The notes below the pieces were generated by a model. The model worked only from the letters and a program-made list of their open reading frames with translations, ran no database searches and was not told the DNA's origin. Position numbers and translations under genes: made by a program. From Octadecabacter temperatus (GTDB lineage Bacteria; Pseudomonadota; Alphaproteobacteria; Rhodobacterales; Rhodobacteraceae): DNA of 64,000 nucleotides. The stretch lies in contig NZ_CP012160.1 in NCBI RefSeq assembly GCF_001187845.1, positions 1,860,001-1,924,000 on the forward strand, written 5' to 3'. Positions 33,325-41,454 of the stretch are shown here, in pieces. The stretch's first letter is position 1, and each line of letters starts with the position of its first letter.

Positions 33325-33339
33325 GTCCGCAATGCGGAC
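33325..33339 (+). terminator. GTCCGC-N3-GCGGAC hairpin after the nucleoside hydrolase
   Basis: A perfect 6-bp stem with a 3-nt loop right after the stop codon, followed by TTTGCTG. The same hairpin with another loop (GTCCGCTTTGCGGAC) occurs at 63859-63873, so it is also a short dispersed repeat in this genome. Weak terminator at best. Confidence 0.4.
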
Positions 33340-33396
33340 TTTGCTGCCGTTCGCTGCGGCTGCGCCAATGGCTGCTTAAAGCAAAGGGGCCCGACT

Positions 33397-34020
33397 TTAG
33401 CGAATGATCACTTGCTCACCACGAAGCATGACTAAAGTTTTCTTTGCGGTCTCTGGGGCAGCGGACAAAACACCCTGCTCAACGATTTCAACGTCATACC
33501 CCCGCTGGCGGGCTGCGAGTGCGGTCTTGGCGATGCAGTAGTTCGTATCCAGACCAACGATGAGAAGTTTTCCCACGTTTAATTGCGCAAGAAGCGCATC
33601 AAGTTCTTTGGTTTCAAACGCGTCCTGAACACGTTTTATCGTAACATGGTCGGCGACGTCTCTAAACGGTGCCGCAAGTTCAGTGCCCGATGTTCCTTCG
33701 ACCGCTTGCCCCTTCATCAGCAATCTCGCGACAGCTTTCGTCGAAGGGATGGACCATTCTTGGCGGATCGCGATGATTGGTATCCCGTTTGATCTGGCGG
33801 CATCCACTTCAGCCAAGATCTGCGTCTTAGCTTCGGCCTTTGCAACTTGGGTGAACGTGCTTGCATCCCAGAAAACGGTTTGAAGGTCTATCATCAGCAA
33901 AGCTGTTCCTGATTGCTCTCGGATAGGCTCGCCTGCACTGATAGCACCGATCTGCCTGATACCATTTACGAGCCAAGCGGCCACACCAAGAACCACAAGG
34001 GCAAGCATTATCCAACTCAT
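33397..34020 (-). CDS. Membrane-anchored isochorismatase-family cysteine hydrolase
   Basis: A 207-residue protein with an N-terminal membrane helix (WIMLALVVLGVAAWLV) and an isochorismatase-like domain. The Asp-Lys-Cys triad is visible: Asp45 (LLMIDLQTVFW), Lys129 (VTIKRVQDAF) and Cys162 (GLDTNYCIAKTA). Isochorismatase-family hydrolases are usually soluble, so the anchor is unusual. It starts 1 nt after the MarR stop codon and is surely cotranscribed. The substrate is unknown; an amide, imide or carbamate is likely, and the MarR partner suggests an inducible response to a small molecule. Confidence 0.85.
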   Translation of the reverse strand: MSWIMLALVVLGVAAWLVNGIRQIGAISAGEPIREQSGTALLMIDLQTVFWDASTFTQVAKAEAKTQILAEVDAARSNGIPIIAIRQEWSIPSTKAVARLLMKGQAVEGTSGTELAAPFRDVADHVTIKRVQDAFETKELDALLAQLNVGKLLIVGLDTNYCIAKTALAARQRGYDVEIVEQGVLSAAPETAKKTLVMLRGEQVIIR

Positions 34021-34021
34021 T

Positions 34022-34468
34022 TCAATCACTTCCAAATTCTGTTTTAAGGTTTTCCGTTAGCGTCGTAACGACTCTGAGAGCAGTTTCGATATCGGCGGCG
34101 TTCAGCCCTTCTCCAATCGATCTGACGAGCTTCATTTCACGCTGAACGACATCTTCGATCAACGTTTGCCCCTTTTGTGTCAAAGCAATTAGGGTGGACC
34201 GCTTGTGGCGTGGGTTTGCCCGTTTAACGGTTAAACCTTCCGCAAGGGTTTCATTCACCATCAGCTGAACATATTGCCGTTTAATCTCCAGCTTTTTGGC
34301 AATATCTGGAACGGTTGCTTCATTATCTGCTTGAAGAACTTCGAGAACAGCCCGAGTTCTGACCGTCAATCCACTGCCCTTTAAACCTCGTTCAACTGCA
34401 GCTTCAGCAGATTGCATCAAGGGGCGTGACATCCAAATGAGTTTGTAGAGTTGTTTAGTGTCTATCAT
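34022..34468 (-). CDS. MarR family transcriptional regulator, autoregulated
   Basis: A 148-residue winged-helix repressor with the MarR layout: dimerisation helices at both ends and a DNA-binding core (VPDIAKKLEIKRQYVQLMVNETLAEGLTVKRANPRHKRSTLIALTQKG). The start codon touches the end of a perfect 17-bp inverted repeat that contains its promoter, and no ribosome-binding site is present upstream, so the mRNA is probably leaderless and the gene self-repressed. The isochorismatase-like gene follows at once in the same operon. Confidence 0.92.
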   Translation of the reverse strand: MIDTKQLYKLIWMSRPLMQSAEAAVERGLKGSGLTVRTRAVLEVLQADNEATVPDIAKKLEIKRQYVQLMVNETLAEGLTVKRANPRHKRSTLIALTQKGQTLIEDVVQREMKLVRSIGEGLNAADIETALRVVTTLTENLKTEFGSD

Positions 34469-34505
34469 GACATCTATATTGTCACAATGACAATATAGAT
34501 GTCAA
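34468..34505 (-). promoter_or_regulatory. MarR operator overlapping a leaderless promoter
   Basis: A perfect inverted repeat of 17-nt arms (TGACATCTATATTGTCA and its complement) with a 3-nt spacer. On the minus strand TTGACA (34505-34500) and CAATAT (34481-34476) form -35 and -10 elements 18 bp apart, and +1 would fall at or within a base of the marR start codon at 34468. A bound dimer would cover the whole promoter. Confidence 0.8.
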
Positions 34506-34640
34506 TAGATCGTGAGCCGCCATTTATGCATGCTGCAGCATTTGAAACTATGGGCTCAAAGCAGCCGTGCGCTACACCTGTACTTTCATATGCCAACTCT
34601 CCTATGAAGGCCGCATACTGATCCAAAGGCTTCCTCTTCC

Positions 34641-35090
34641 ATGACAACTGCAATCCACCTTGCCACACCGGACGACGCCCCTCGCCTGCTACCCCTTATC
34701 GCAGCCTTCCATTCTGAATACGGAATTGAGCGAAGCGATGAGCAGCGTGAGGCGGCATTGATGCCATTGTTACAAGGTTCACCCTTGGGTGCCGCGTGGT
34801 TGTTCGGCCCCGCTAAGGCGCCGACTGGCTACACGATCATCACTTTTGGATGGTCAATGGAAATGGGTGGAATGGATGCCTTTGTCGATGAGCTTTATAT
34901 CCGCCCTCCGGTACGCAAACGCGGCATCGCGTCTGAGGTGTTGCTCGCGATTTCATCAAGCTTGTCAGATGTCGGCGTGCAAGCCCTGCACCTTGAGGTC
35001 GACCGCGATGATGAAGCCACCCAGCGGCTTTATTCGCGTGCGCATTTCAAACTACGTGATCGCTACAGCTTGATGACAAGGGTTCTCTGA
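34641..35090 (+). CDS. GNAT family N-acetyltransferase
   Basis: A 149-residue acetyl-CoA-dependent acetyltransferase of the single-domain GNAT fold: N-terminal HLATPDDAPRLLPLIAAFHSEYG, the central strand AFVDELYIRPPVRKRGIASEVL carrying the R/Q-x-x-G-x-A acetyl-CoA loop (RKRGIA), and the C-terminal LEVDRDDEATQRLYSRAHFKLRDRY. The substrate is unknown. It lies between the marR promoter and selO, with selO 49 nt downstream on the same strand, possibly sharing transcription. Confidence 0.85.
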   Translation: MTTAIHLATPDDAPRLLPLIAAFHSEYGIERSDEQREAALMPLLQGSPLGAAWLFGPAKAPTGYTIITFGWSMEMGGMDAFVDELYIRPPVRKRGIASEVLLAISSSLSDVGVQALHLEVDRDDEATQRLYSRAHFKLRDRYSLMTRVL

Positions 35091-35139
35091 CCCATATCAA
35101 GGCATAGGTTCTGCAATTGTCGCATCGAAAGGCACTGAT

Positions 35140-36516
35140 ATGCCCCTGACTATCCCGTTTGATACGACCTATCTGTCTCTGCCAGATCGTTTTTATTCAG
35201 AAGTTGCCGCCGCCCCTGCGAGCGCGCCCCAGTTGATCGCCTTCAACCGAGACCTCGCCACTGAGTTGGGGTTGGATATCGCAGACATGTCTGATGCGGA
35301 CGCCGCGAACATCTTTTCGGGCAACGACGTGCCCAGCAATGCCGTCCCCTTCGCGCAAGTTTATGCGGGTCACCAGTTTGGTGGGTTCTCGCCGCGCCTT
35401 GGCGATGGCCGCGCGATGCATCTGGGCGAAATTGACGGGCCAGCGGGTCGCGTTGATATCCAGCTTAAGGGCTCAGGTCCTACACCCTACTCGCGCAACG
35501 GCGACGGACGCGCTTGGGTTGGCCCCGTCCTTCGTGAATATTTGATGAGCTGTGCAATGCAGGCCCTTGATATTCCGACGACAAAGGCGCTTGCAGCTGT
35601 GCTAACGGGTGATCCGGTTCTGCGTGAACAAGGCCGGCTTCCCGGTGCCGTGCTCACGCGTGTCGCGGCGTCCCATATTCGTGTTGGCACGTTCCAGTAT
35701 TTCGCAGCACAACGCGATGTCGAAGCGCTGCACTTGCTGACCGATTACACCATCCAACGCCATTACCCAGATGCCACCGATCCGTTGCAACTGTTTGAAA
35801 TGGTGATGCAGAAACAGGCAACATTGGTGGCCAAATGGATGTCCGTCGGCTTCATCCACGGGGTGATGAATACGGACAACGTGCAGATTGCAGGCGAAAC
35901 CATCGACTACGGCCCTTGCGCGTTCATGGATGTCTACCATCCTGACACTGTGTTTAGCTCAATTGATCGCCAAGGGCGCTATGCCTACTCGAACCAAGGC
36001 CCGATAACCCATTGGAACTTGGCACAACTCGCGACATCCCTCGTGCAAATCTTGCCTGATACGGACAAAGCGATTGCCGATTTCACCGCCATTCTGGATC
36101 GCTTCCCCGCGTTGTTTGAAGATGAATGGGCCAAAGCCTTCGCTCCAAAACTTGGCCTCGCGCCCTCAGACGAAACGACCCTTCTTGCGAAGGACTTGCT
36201 TGCGCTCATGGCCGAAAAGGGTGCGGATTTCACCAATACATTCAGCACCTTGGATGAAACGCAAACCCTCTATCCGGATTGGCACGCCCGCTGGCGCGCT
36301 GCCGCGCCTGACGATGCTTTGTGGCAAAAGACCAACCCGCAAATCATTCCGCGCACGCACAAAATTGAACAAGCCATTCAAGCCGCCACGCATGGTGATT
36401 TTGATCCGTTTCACGAAATGCTCGACGCAGTCAAAAGCCCGTTCACCCCGAATGCAGCCTACGCGCAACCGCCCAAAGAGGCTGAGAAAGTCCACCAAAC
36501 GTTCTGCGGAACCTAG
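35140..36516 (+). CDS. selO: Protein adenylyltransferase SelO (YdiU/UPF0061)
   Basis: A pseudokinase-fold enzyme that transfers AMP to Ser, Thr or Tyr of target proteins, linked to oxidative stress in bacteria. The 458-residue length fits bacterial SelO. Diagnostic stretches: AGHQFGGFSPRLGDGRAMHLGE, QLKGSGPTPYSRNGDGRAWVGPVLREYLMSCAM, RVAASHIRVGTFQYFA, GFIHGVMNTDNVQIAGETIDYGPCAFMD. The protein ends FCGT, keeping the C-terminal cysteine near the end that family members use in redox control. AAAGG precedes the start. Confidence 0.95.
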   Translation: MPLTIPFDTTYLSLPDRFYSEVAAAPASAPQLIAFNRDLATELGLDIADMSDADAANIFSGNDVPSNAVPFAQVYAGHQFGGFSPRLGDGRAMHLGEIDGPAGRVDIQLKGSGPTPYSRNGDGRAWVGPVLREYLMSCAMQALDIPTTKALAAVLTGDPVLREQGRLPGAVLTRVAASHIRVGTFQYFAAQRDVEALHLLTDYTIQRHYPDATDPLQLFEMVMQKQATLVAKWMSVGFIHGVMNTDNVQIAGETIDYGPCAFMDVYHPDTVFSSIDRQGRYAYSNQGPITHWNLAQLATSLVQILPDTDKAIADFTAILDRFPALFEDEWAKAFAPKLGLAPSDETTLLAKDLLALMAEKGADFTNTFSTLDETQTLYPDWHARWRAAAPDDALWQKTNPQIIPRTHKIEQAIQAATHGDFDPFHEMLDAVKSPFTPNAAYAQPPKEAEKVHQTFCGT

Positions 36517-36544
36517 CCCTTCTTTGGCTCAAAAATACTCATGT
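36517..36544 (-). repeat. Dispersed intergenic repeat, copy 3 (short form)
   Basis: On the minus strand: GAGTATTTTTGAGCCAAAGA. This corresponds to the AT-rich half of the repeats at 32255 and 45864 and to the GAGTATTTTTGG-like motif I recall as scattered in Roseobacter genomes. It fills the gap between the convergent selO and DUF3179 genes. Confidence 0.4.
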
Positions 36545-37504
36545 CTACTCAGCCAGCATCCAAGTGCCATCTGGCCAGAAGGCATGAAACGCAAAGGCGA
36601 ACATTACGTCGTGGGCCTGATCTACGCCAGCCGCGTCGCGCACCCGCACAGTGCCAACATCACGCCCCTGCCCGATGTTCTGCGTATCCAACGCCGAGGC
36701 TTGCCCAGCCGTCCAGCTGAGAACCACGCCCTCTTCGGAAATAACGCCTTCCTGCGCGATCCGCGTCATCGGCCATGCTGCATCCCCGACCCTTACAACA
36801 CGGGCGAGCGGTTCAATGCCGTGGGGTGGCACATCGCCTGAATACAGAAACGGGCGATGCGAACTGTCGTATTGCACATAAGGGTTGGCGCCGTAGTTGC
36901 GGCGTTGGTTAGGTTGATCCATCACCAGCCCGTCAGGATTGCGCGCCTTAAATTCGGCCCAGCTTTCCATCCAGCTTGGGAGGGTTTGCAGCTCAACCCC
37001 TGTCAATTCCCCAACGATCCCTTCGCCAATGGCCTGTTGCCACCAGCTTTCGGTCTCACGGTCAAACATGATCATATCCGAATTGCGCAGCTTGCCGGAC
37101 ACGCCAAACGTTAAGACCTGATCCCCAACGCGGCGATCAAACGTGATACCGGAATTGCACAGCGGGCAAAACGTCACCGCAATCGGGCGTCCAGCCACCT
37201 CGTCATTCACGATTTCATGCCACATTAGATAGCGGATCGGATAAGCACGCGGCACCTCGCCCTGCAATTCCAAGGTGATAACGGGCTCGCGGTCTTCAAT
37301 GCGGTTCTCAGTGGATGCATCAATAAACGTCGGATCATCAAGTGCGGGAATGCCATCACGTGGCGGGCCACCAGAAAGGACTTCAACCCAATTTTCGACA
37401 CTGGTGGTTTCAAAGTCCGTATTCGGCCATTCGTGTTTCCAGAAATTGGGGTCAGCAACAGCAGTGTTCGCGATAAGCGTCAGGACGGCGGCGATGCGCA
37501 ACAT
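36545..37504 (-). CDS. DUF3179 domain-containing exported protein
   Basis: A 319-residue protein with a signal peptide (cut about residue 17, NTAVA) and a DUF3179 domain: RAYPIRYLMWHEIVNDEVAGRPIAVTFCPLCNSGITFDR with two cysteines, FGVSGKLRNSDMIMFDRETESWWQQ, and a C-terminal FAFHAFWPDGTW. The family's function is unknown; the conserved CPLC pair suggests metal or redox chemistry. It is transcribed toward selO and away from the cyclophilin genes' terminator. Confidence 0.9.
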   Translation of the reverse strand: MLRIAAVLTLIANTAVADPNFWKHEWPNTDFETTSVENWVEVLSGGPPRDGIPALDDPTFIDASTENRIEDREPVITLELQGEVPRAYPIRYLMWHEIVNDEVAGRPIAVTFCPLCNSGITFDRRVGDQVLTFGVSGKLRNSDMIMFDRETESWWQQAIGEGIVGELTGVELQTLPSWMESWAEFKARNPDGLVMDQPNQRRNYGANPYVQYDSSHRPFLYSGDVPPHGIEPLARVVRVGDAAWPMTRIAQEGVISEEGVVLSWTAGQASALDTQNIGQGRDVGTVRVRDAAGVDQAHDVMFAFAFHAFWPDGTWMLAE

Positions 37505-37538
37505 GGGGATCTCCTATTTTCACCCCCCTAACGTAAAA

Positions 37539-37564
37539 GGGGCCATGCAACGTTGCATAGCCCC
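37539..37564 (-). terminator. Terminator of the cyclophilin pair
   Basis: On the minus strand GGGGC, a mismatch, then the self-complementary ATGCAACGTTGCAT core, then GCCCC, followed by TTTTA. It lies about 30 nt past the stop of the second cyclophilin gene. Confidence 0.65.
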
Positions 37565-37591
37565 CCAACTGTATTGTGATCGTCCCGTGTA

Positions 37592-38149
37592 TTAAGGCAG
37601 CTCAACCACATTCACGTCTGTCATTACGTCAGGTTCGCCGATAACGGCCCCGTTTGCGCCAGCGCCAAGCTTGATCGCGTCAACGACATCCATACCGGAC
37701 ACAACTTCACCAATGATGGTGTACTGCCCATCAAGGAATGCACCGTCTTGGAACATGATGAAGAACTGGCTGTTGGCCGAGTTCGGGTTTTGCGAACGGG
37801 CCATGCCAACCATGCCGCGGGTAAAGGACCGCTCGGTTGTGGCTTCAAGTGCGATATCAGGCAACTCAGAGCCACCTGTGCCGGCACGACGCATGTCCAT
37901 GCCAACTTTGCCGAACTCAACATCGCCTGTTTGCGCCATGAAGCCGTCGATTACGCGGTGAAACACCACGCCGTCGTAGGCTTCAGACGCTGCCAACGCG
38001 CTGATTTGCTCAGCGTGCGCTGGTGCGATGTCTTCAAACAGGTCAATGACAACGGTACCGTTGGCTTCGCCTTCGATGACGATTTCGATGCCATTGGCTG
38101 AGGCTGCGCCCGCGAGAAGTGTCGCAATGAGTGTTGCTGACTTAAGCAT
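37592..38149 (-). CDS. Periplasmic peptidyl-prolyl cis-trans isomerase (cyclophilin)
   Basis: A 185-residue cyclophilin with a signal peptide (MLKSATLIATLLAGAASA) that places it in the periplasm. Core motifs: VVFHRVIDGFMAQTGDVEFGK (catalytic Arg and Phe region), GGSELPDIALEATTERSFTRGMVGMARSQNPNSANSQFFIMF, and FLDGQYTIIGEVVSGMDVVDAI. Its start overlaps the end of the cytosolic cyclophilin gene by 8 nt, so the two are translated together and give one isomerase per compartment from one mRNA. Confidence 0.93.
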   Translation of the reverse strand: MLKSATLIATLLAGAASANGIEIVIEGEANGTVVIDLFEDIAPAHAEQISALAASEAYDGVVFHRVIDGFMAQTGDVEFGKVGMDMRRAGTGGSELPDIALEATTERSFTRGMVGMARSQNPNSANSQFFIMFQDGAFLDGQYTIIGEVVSGMDVVDAIKLGAGANGAVIGEPDVMTDVNVVELP

Positions 38150-38648
38150 CGGCTGCGACCTTCATTGAGATCATGCGGTCTGGGTTCATTGGCGGCTCAC
38201 CACGTGTGATCGCGTCAACATGTTCCATGCCGGAAGAAACCATGCCGTAAACGGTGTACTGGCCGTTCAGGAAGTCGTTGTCGGAAAAGTTGATGAAGAA
38301 CTGGCTGTTGGCTGAGTTCGGGCTCGCAGAGCGTGCAGCGCCAATCGATCCACGTGCGTGCGGGATCTTGGAGAATTCAGCAGGAACGTCCGGCATGTCA
38401 GAACCACCTGTACCAGCGCGGCCGATGTTGAAATCGTTTTCCATGTTGCCGTTTGCCACATCGCCCGTTTGCGCCATGAAGCCGTCAATCACGCGGTGGA
38501 ACGCAACGTTGTCATATGCGCCTGAGCGGACAAGCTCTTTCATGCGCTCAACGTGCTTTGGTGCAACGTCTGGCAGCAATTCGATGGTCACGGTGCCACC
38601 AGTCAATTCCATCAGGATCGTGTTTTCTGGGTCTTTGATATCAGCCAT
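38142..38648 (-). CDS. ppiB: Cytosolic peptidyl-prolyl cis-trans isomerase (cyclophilin B)
   Basis: A 168-residue cyclophilin without a signal peptide. It has the same catalytic stretches as its downstream neighbour (VAFHRVIDGFMAQTGDVANG, HARGSIGAARSASPNSANSQFFINFSDNDFLNGQYTVYGMVSSGMEHVDAI). It is first gene of a two-gene operon and divergent from pgk, with about 120 bp between starts. Confidence 0.93.
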   Translation of the reverse strand: MADIKDPENTILMELTGGTVTIELLPDVAPKHVERMKELVRSGAYDNVAFHRVIDGFMAQTGDVANGNMENDFNIGRAGTGGSDMPDVPAEFSKIPHARGSIGAARSASPNSANSQFFINFSDNDFLNGQYTVYGMVSSGMEHVDAITRGEPPMNPDRMISMKVAADA

Positions 38649-38768
38649 CTGTCGGCTCCTTCACTAAATACGTTGCGCGTTATCTAGTCCGCAATCGGCG
38701 GGATTCCAAGACGCGGTTGACGCCATAAGCGGGATTGCCCATGAACAGCGAAACATAAGGAGACGATC

Positions 38769-39947
38769 ATGGGCTGGAATACACTCGACGACATGGACCT
38801 GAATGGCAAAGTTGTGCTGACACGGGTGGACATCAACGTCCCTGTTGAAAACGGCGAAGTCACCGACGCCACACGCATCGAACGTATTAAGCCCACAGTG
38901 ACCGACATTCTCGCCGCAGGTGGTAAGCCTGTGATGCTGGCCCACTTTGGCCGCCCTAAAGGTGAATACGTACCTGAGATGTCCTTGCGCGTAACGGTAC
39001 CGACTTTGGAAAAGGTTTTGGGCCACGCAGTGACCTTCATTGAACGCCCTGATCGCGAAGCCATTGATGCCGCCCCTGCCGGGTCTGTGATCCTGATCGA
39101 AAACACGCGTTTCTCTGCGATGGAAACCGACAACGACCCGAAAATGGCGGGCTTCCTTGCCTCCTTGGGTGACATTTACTGCAACGATGCGTTCTCTGCC
39201 GCGCACCGTGCTCATGCCTCAACCGAGGGTGTCGCGAAGCTGCTGCCAAACTGTGCGGGCCGTCTGATGGCCGAAGAATTGGGCGCGTTGGAAAAGGCGC
39301 TTGGCGCACCGCAGCGCCCTGTTGTGGCTGTTGTGGGTGGCGCGAAGGTGTCCACCAAGCTGGACCTGCTGGGCAATCTGATTTCCAAAGTCGATGCGAT
39401 TGTGATTGGCGGCGGCATGGCCAACACATTTCTTGCGGCGCAAGGCGTCAATGTCGGCAAATCCCTGTGCGAACACGACCTTGCAGACACCGCGCGTGAT
39501 ATCATGGCCAAAGCCGAAGCCGCAGGTTGCACCCTACTGTTGCCAAGCGACGTTGTTGTTGCCGCTGAATTCAAAGCAGGTGCTGCCAATGAAACAGTCG
39601 CTGCAGATGCCTGCCCCGCCGACAAGATGATCCTTGATGCGGGGCCAAAGTCCGTGGGCCAAATCAAAGCGCTGTTTGAAACGGCCAAGACAGTCATCTG
39701 GAACGGGCCACTCGGCGCGTTTGAGATTGAACCGTTCCACACCGCGACCTTTGCAGCGGCCAAAGCTGCGGCTGATCTCACCAAGGCTGGCAAACTGATC
39801 ACCGTTGCCGGTGGTGGTGATACCGTAGCCGCACTGAACCAAGCAGATGCGGCGGATGATTTCACTTATATCTCAACAGCGGGCGGCGCGTTCTTAGAGT
39901 GGATGGAAGGCAAAACCCTTCCCGGAGTTGCTGCGCTTGGGGGCTAA
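38769..39947 (+). CDS. pgk: Phosphoglycerate kinase
   Basis: Interconverts 1,3-bisphosphoglycerate plus ADP and 3-phosphoglycerate plus ATP. At 392 residues it has standard length and motifs: [30 protein letters not shown] at the N-terminus (substrate-binding Asp/Asn/Arg), [41 protein letters not shown], and [13 protein letters not shown] and [12 protein letters not shown] in the nucleotide domain. The aldolase gene follows after about 150 nt, so lower-glycolysis/gluconeogenesis genes are clustered. Confidence 0.97.
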   Translation: MGWNTLDDMDLNGKVVLTRVDINVPVENGEVTDATRIERIKPTVTDILAAGGKPVMLAHFGRPKGEYVPEMSLRVTVPTLEKVLGHAVTFIERPDREAIDAAPAGSVILIENTRFSAMETDNDPKMAGFLASLGDIYCNDAFSAAHRAHASTEGVAKLLPNCAGRLMAEELGALEKALGAPQRPVVAVVGGAKVSTKLDLLGNLISKVDAIVIGGGMANTFLAAQGVNVGKSLCEHDLADTARDIMAKAEAAGCTLLLPSDVVVAAEFKAGAANETVAADACPADKMILDAGPKSVGQIKALFETAKTVIWNGPLGAFEIEPFHTATFAAAKAAADLTKAGKLITVAGGGDTVAALNQADAADDFTYISTAGGAFLEWMEGKTLPGVAALGG

Positions 39948-39998
39948 TTTTTCGGCATTCCTCCATGATTGCGCTATCAGAATACTAGAATACCAGTT

Positions 39999-40021
39999 GT
40001 TAGCGCAACCGTTAGCGTAAC
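39999..40021. promoter_or_regulatory. Two tandem imperfect GTTAGCG(C)TAAC-like sites upstream of the aldolase gene
   Basis: GTTAGCGCAAC and GTTAGCGTAAC lie side by side, each one base short of the perfect GTTAGCGCTAAC palindrome found before edd. They are about 80-100 nt upstream of the class I aldolase start. Shared control by a CceR-like LacI-family protein is a reasonable inference. Confidence 0.5.
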
Positions 40022-40047
40022 CAGAATTGCCGCTCTCTGGCAGCTGA

Positions 40048-40089
40048 CCTATGAGCAATGGAAATGGGCGAATTGCCCGCTTTCATAGG
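40048..40089 (+). promoter_or_regulatory. Leader stem covering the aldolase ribosome-binding site
   Basis: CCTATGA (40048-40054) pairs with TCATAGG (40083-40089); inside it GGGC (40066-40069) pairs with GCCC (40075-40078). The 3' arm contains the first bases of the AGGAG ribosome-binding site before the aldolase start, so the fold could limit translation. Confidence 0.4.
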
Positions 40090-40099
40090 AGTATAGGGA

Positions 40100-41005
40100 A
40101 TGCTGGACATGACATCTGCAAAAGGCGCAATGACGGACAAGATCCGCAACGGCCAAGGCTTCATCGCTGCATTGGACCAATCCGGAGGCTCTACCCCTAA
40201 GGCGCTAAAAGCCTACGGCGTTTCTGAAGATGCTTACTCTAACGACGATCAAATGTTCGACCTGATCCACGAAATGCGGGCCCGCATCGTGAATGCGCCC
40301 AGCTTTACAGGTGAAAAAGTGATCGGCGCGATCCTGTTTGAGATGACGATGGAACGTATGATTGGCGGCAAGCCATCCGCCGCCGCGCTTTGGGAGGACA
40401 ACGGCGTTGTTCCATTCCTGAAAATTGACAAAGGCTTGGAAGACGAAGCGGATGGCGTGCAAATGCTGAAACCGATCCCGAACCTCGACAACTTGCTGGA
40501 ACGCGCGGTTGCCCATGGCATTTTCGGCACCAAAGAACGCTCAGTCATCAATGCTGCGTCTGCCACGGGCATTGAAGCCATCGTTGCACAGCAATTCGAA
40601 TTGGGCGCGCAGGTGAAAAGCCACGGGTTGATGCCGATCTTGGAGCCCGAGATCAACATCACAATCGCAGATAAAGCCGAAGCAGAAGACATGCTGCGCG
40701 ACACGCTGTTGCGCCACCTCGACACACTTCCCGACGGCGAGCAGGTCATGTTGAAGCTGTCCCTGCCCGAAGTTGCTGGACAATATAAGGCAGTTGCGGA
40801 CCATCCTGCATGCCTCAAAGTTGTAGCTCTGTCTGGTGGCTATTCCCGTGACGAAGCCAACGAGCGCCTGTCTCAAAACCCGTCCATCATCGCTAGCTTT
40901 AGCCGCGCGTTGACCGAAGGTCTGACAGCCCCACAATCCGATAGCGCGTTCAACAGCACCCTCGCCCGCACGATCGACAGCATCTACACCGCGTCCATCA
41001 CATAG
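40100..41005 (+). CDS. Fructose-bisphosphate aldolase class I
   Basis: Schiff-base aldolase that splits or forms fructose 1,6-bisphosphate. The 301-residue protein matches the class I family found in alphaproteobacteria: GFIAALDQSGGSTPKALKAYGV at the N-terminus, IGAILFEMTMERMIGGKPSAAALWEDNGVVPFLKIDKGLE, MPILEPEINIT, VMLKLSLPEVAGQY with the likely Schiff-base lysine, and VVALSGGYSRDEANE. It follows pgk, and two GTTAGCG-type sites precede it. Confidence 0.92.
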   Translation: MLDMTSAKGAMTDKIRNGQGFIAALDQSGGSTPKALKAYGVSEDAYSNDDQMFDLIHEMRARIVNAPSFTGEKVIGAILFEMTMERMIGGKPSAAALWEDNGVVPFLKIDKGLEDEADGVQMLKPIPNLDNLLERAVAHGIFGTKERSVINAASATGIEAIVAQQFELGAQVKSHGLMPILEPEINITIADKAEAEDMLRDTLLRHLDTLPDGEQVMLKLSLPEVAGQYKAVADHPACLKVVALSGGYSRDEANERLSQNPSIIASFSRALTEGLTAPQSDSAFNSTLARTIDSIYTASIT

Positions 41006-41061
41006 GGCGTATTTGCCGACCAACTTTGTCTAAAAATCCGCATATACGCAAAATTACTGGT

Positions 41062-41085
41062 GAATCCCCTACATAAAGGGGATTC
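41062..41085 (+). terminator. Hairpin after the aldolase gene
   Basis: GAATCCCCT pairs with AGGGGATTC (9 bp) around a 6-nt loop, about 55 nt past the aldolase stop. It lacks a T-run, so it may be a weak terminator or a 3' stabilising element ahead of ftsB. Confidence 0.45.
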
Positions 41086-41154
41086 CCTTCGCGAATCAGA
41101 TGTGCGATTCTCTCTCAAAGCGGTTCGTCAGAAACCGTAACGTGAGGCAGACAC

Positions 41155-41454
41155 ATGAACAGAGCAAAACGCGCGCCTTTGGGCGTGCTTCTATATTTCG
41201 CTGGCGCATTGATGCTTGGCCTTTATTTCACCTTTGCTGCTGTGCAGGGCGACTTTGGCGTGTTCAAACGTGCCGAGATCGAAGCAGAGAACCGCGCCCT
41301 TACTGCTGAGCTGGCTGTGTTGCAGTCTGAAGTTGCACGGATGGAAAACCTGACACGCCGCCTGTCTGACAACTACCTTGATCTGGACCTGCTGGATGAG
41401 CAGGCCCGCGACATGCTGGGCATGGTGCGCGCAGACGAGATCGTTATCCGCTAA
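41155..41454 (+). CDS. ftsB: FtsB/DivIC septum formation initiator family protein
   Basis: A 99-residue bitopic division protein: a short basic N-terminus, one membrane helix (about 10-28, LGVLLYFAGALMLGLYFTFAA), then a periplasmic coiled coil (EIEAENRALTAELAVLQSEVARMENLTRRL) and the short C-terminal region ending LDEQARDMLGMVRADEIVIR typical of the family. It would bridge FtsL and FtsQ at the septum. GAGG precedes the start. Its location just upstream of the pdh operon is common in Rhodobacteraceae as I recall. Its end overlaps the opposite GNAT gene by 11 nt. Confidence 0.88.
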   Translation: MNRAKRAPLGVLLYFAGALMLGLYFTFAAVQGDFGVFKRAEIEAENRALTAELAVLQSEVARMENLTRRLSDNYLDLDLLDEQARDMLGMVRADEIVIR

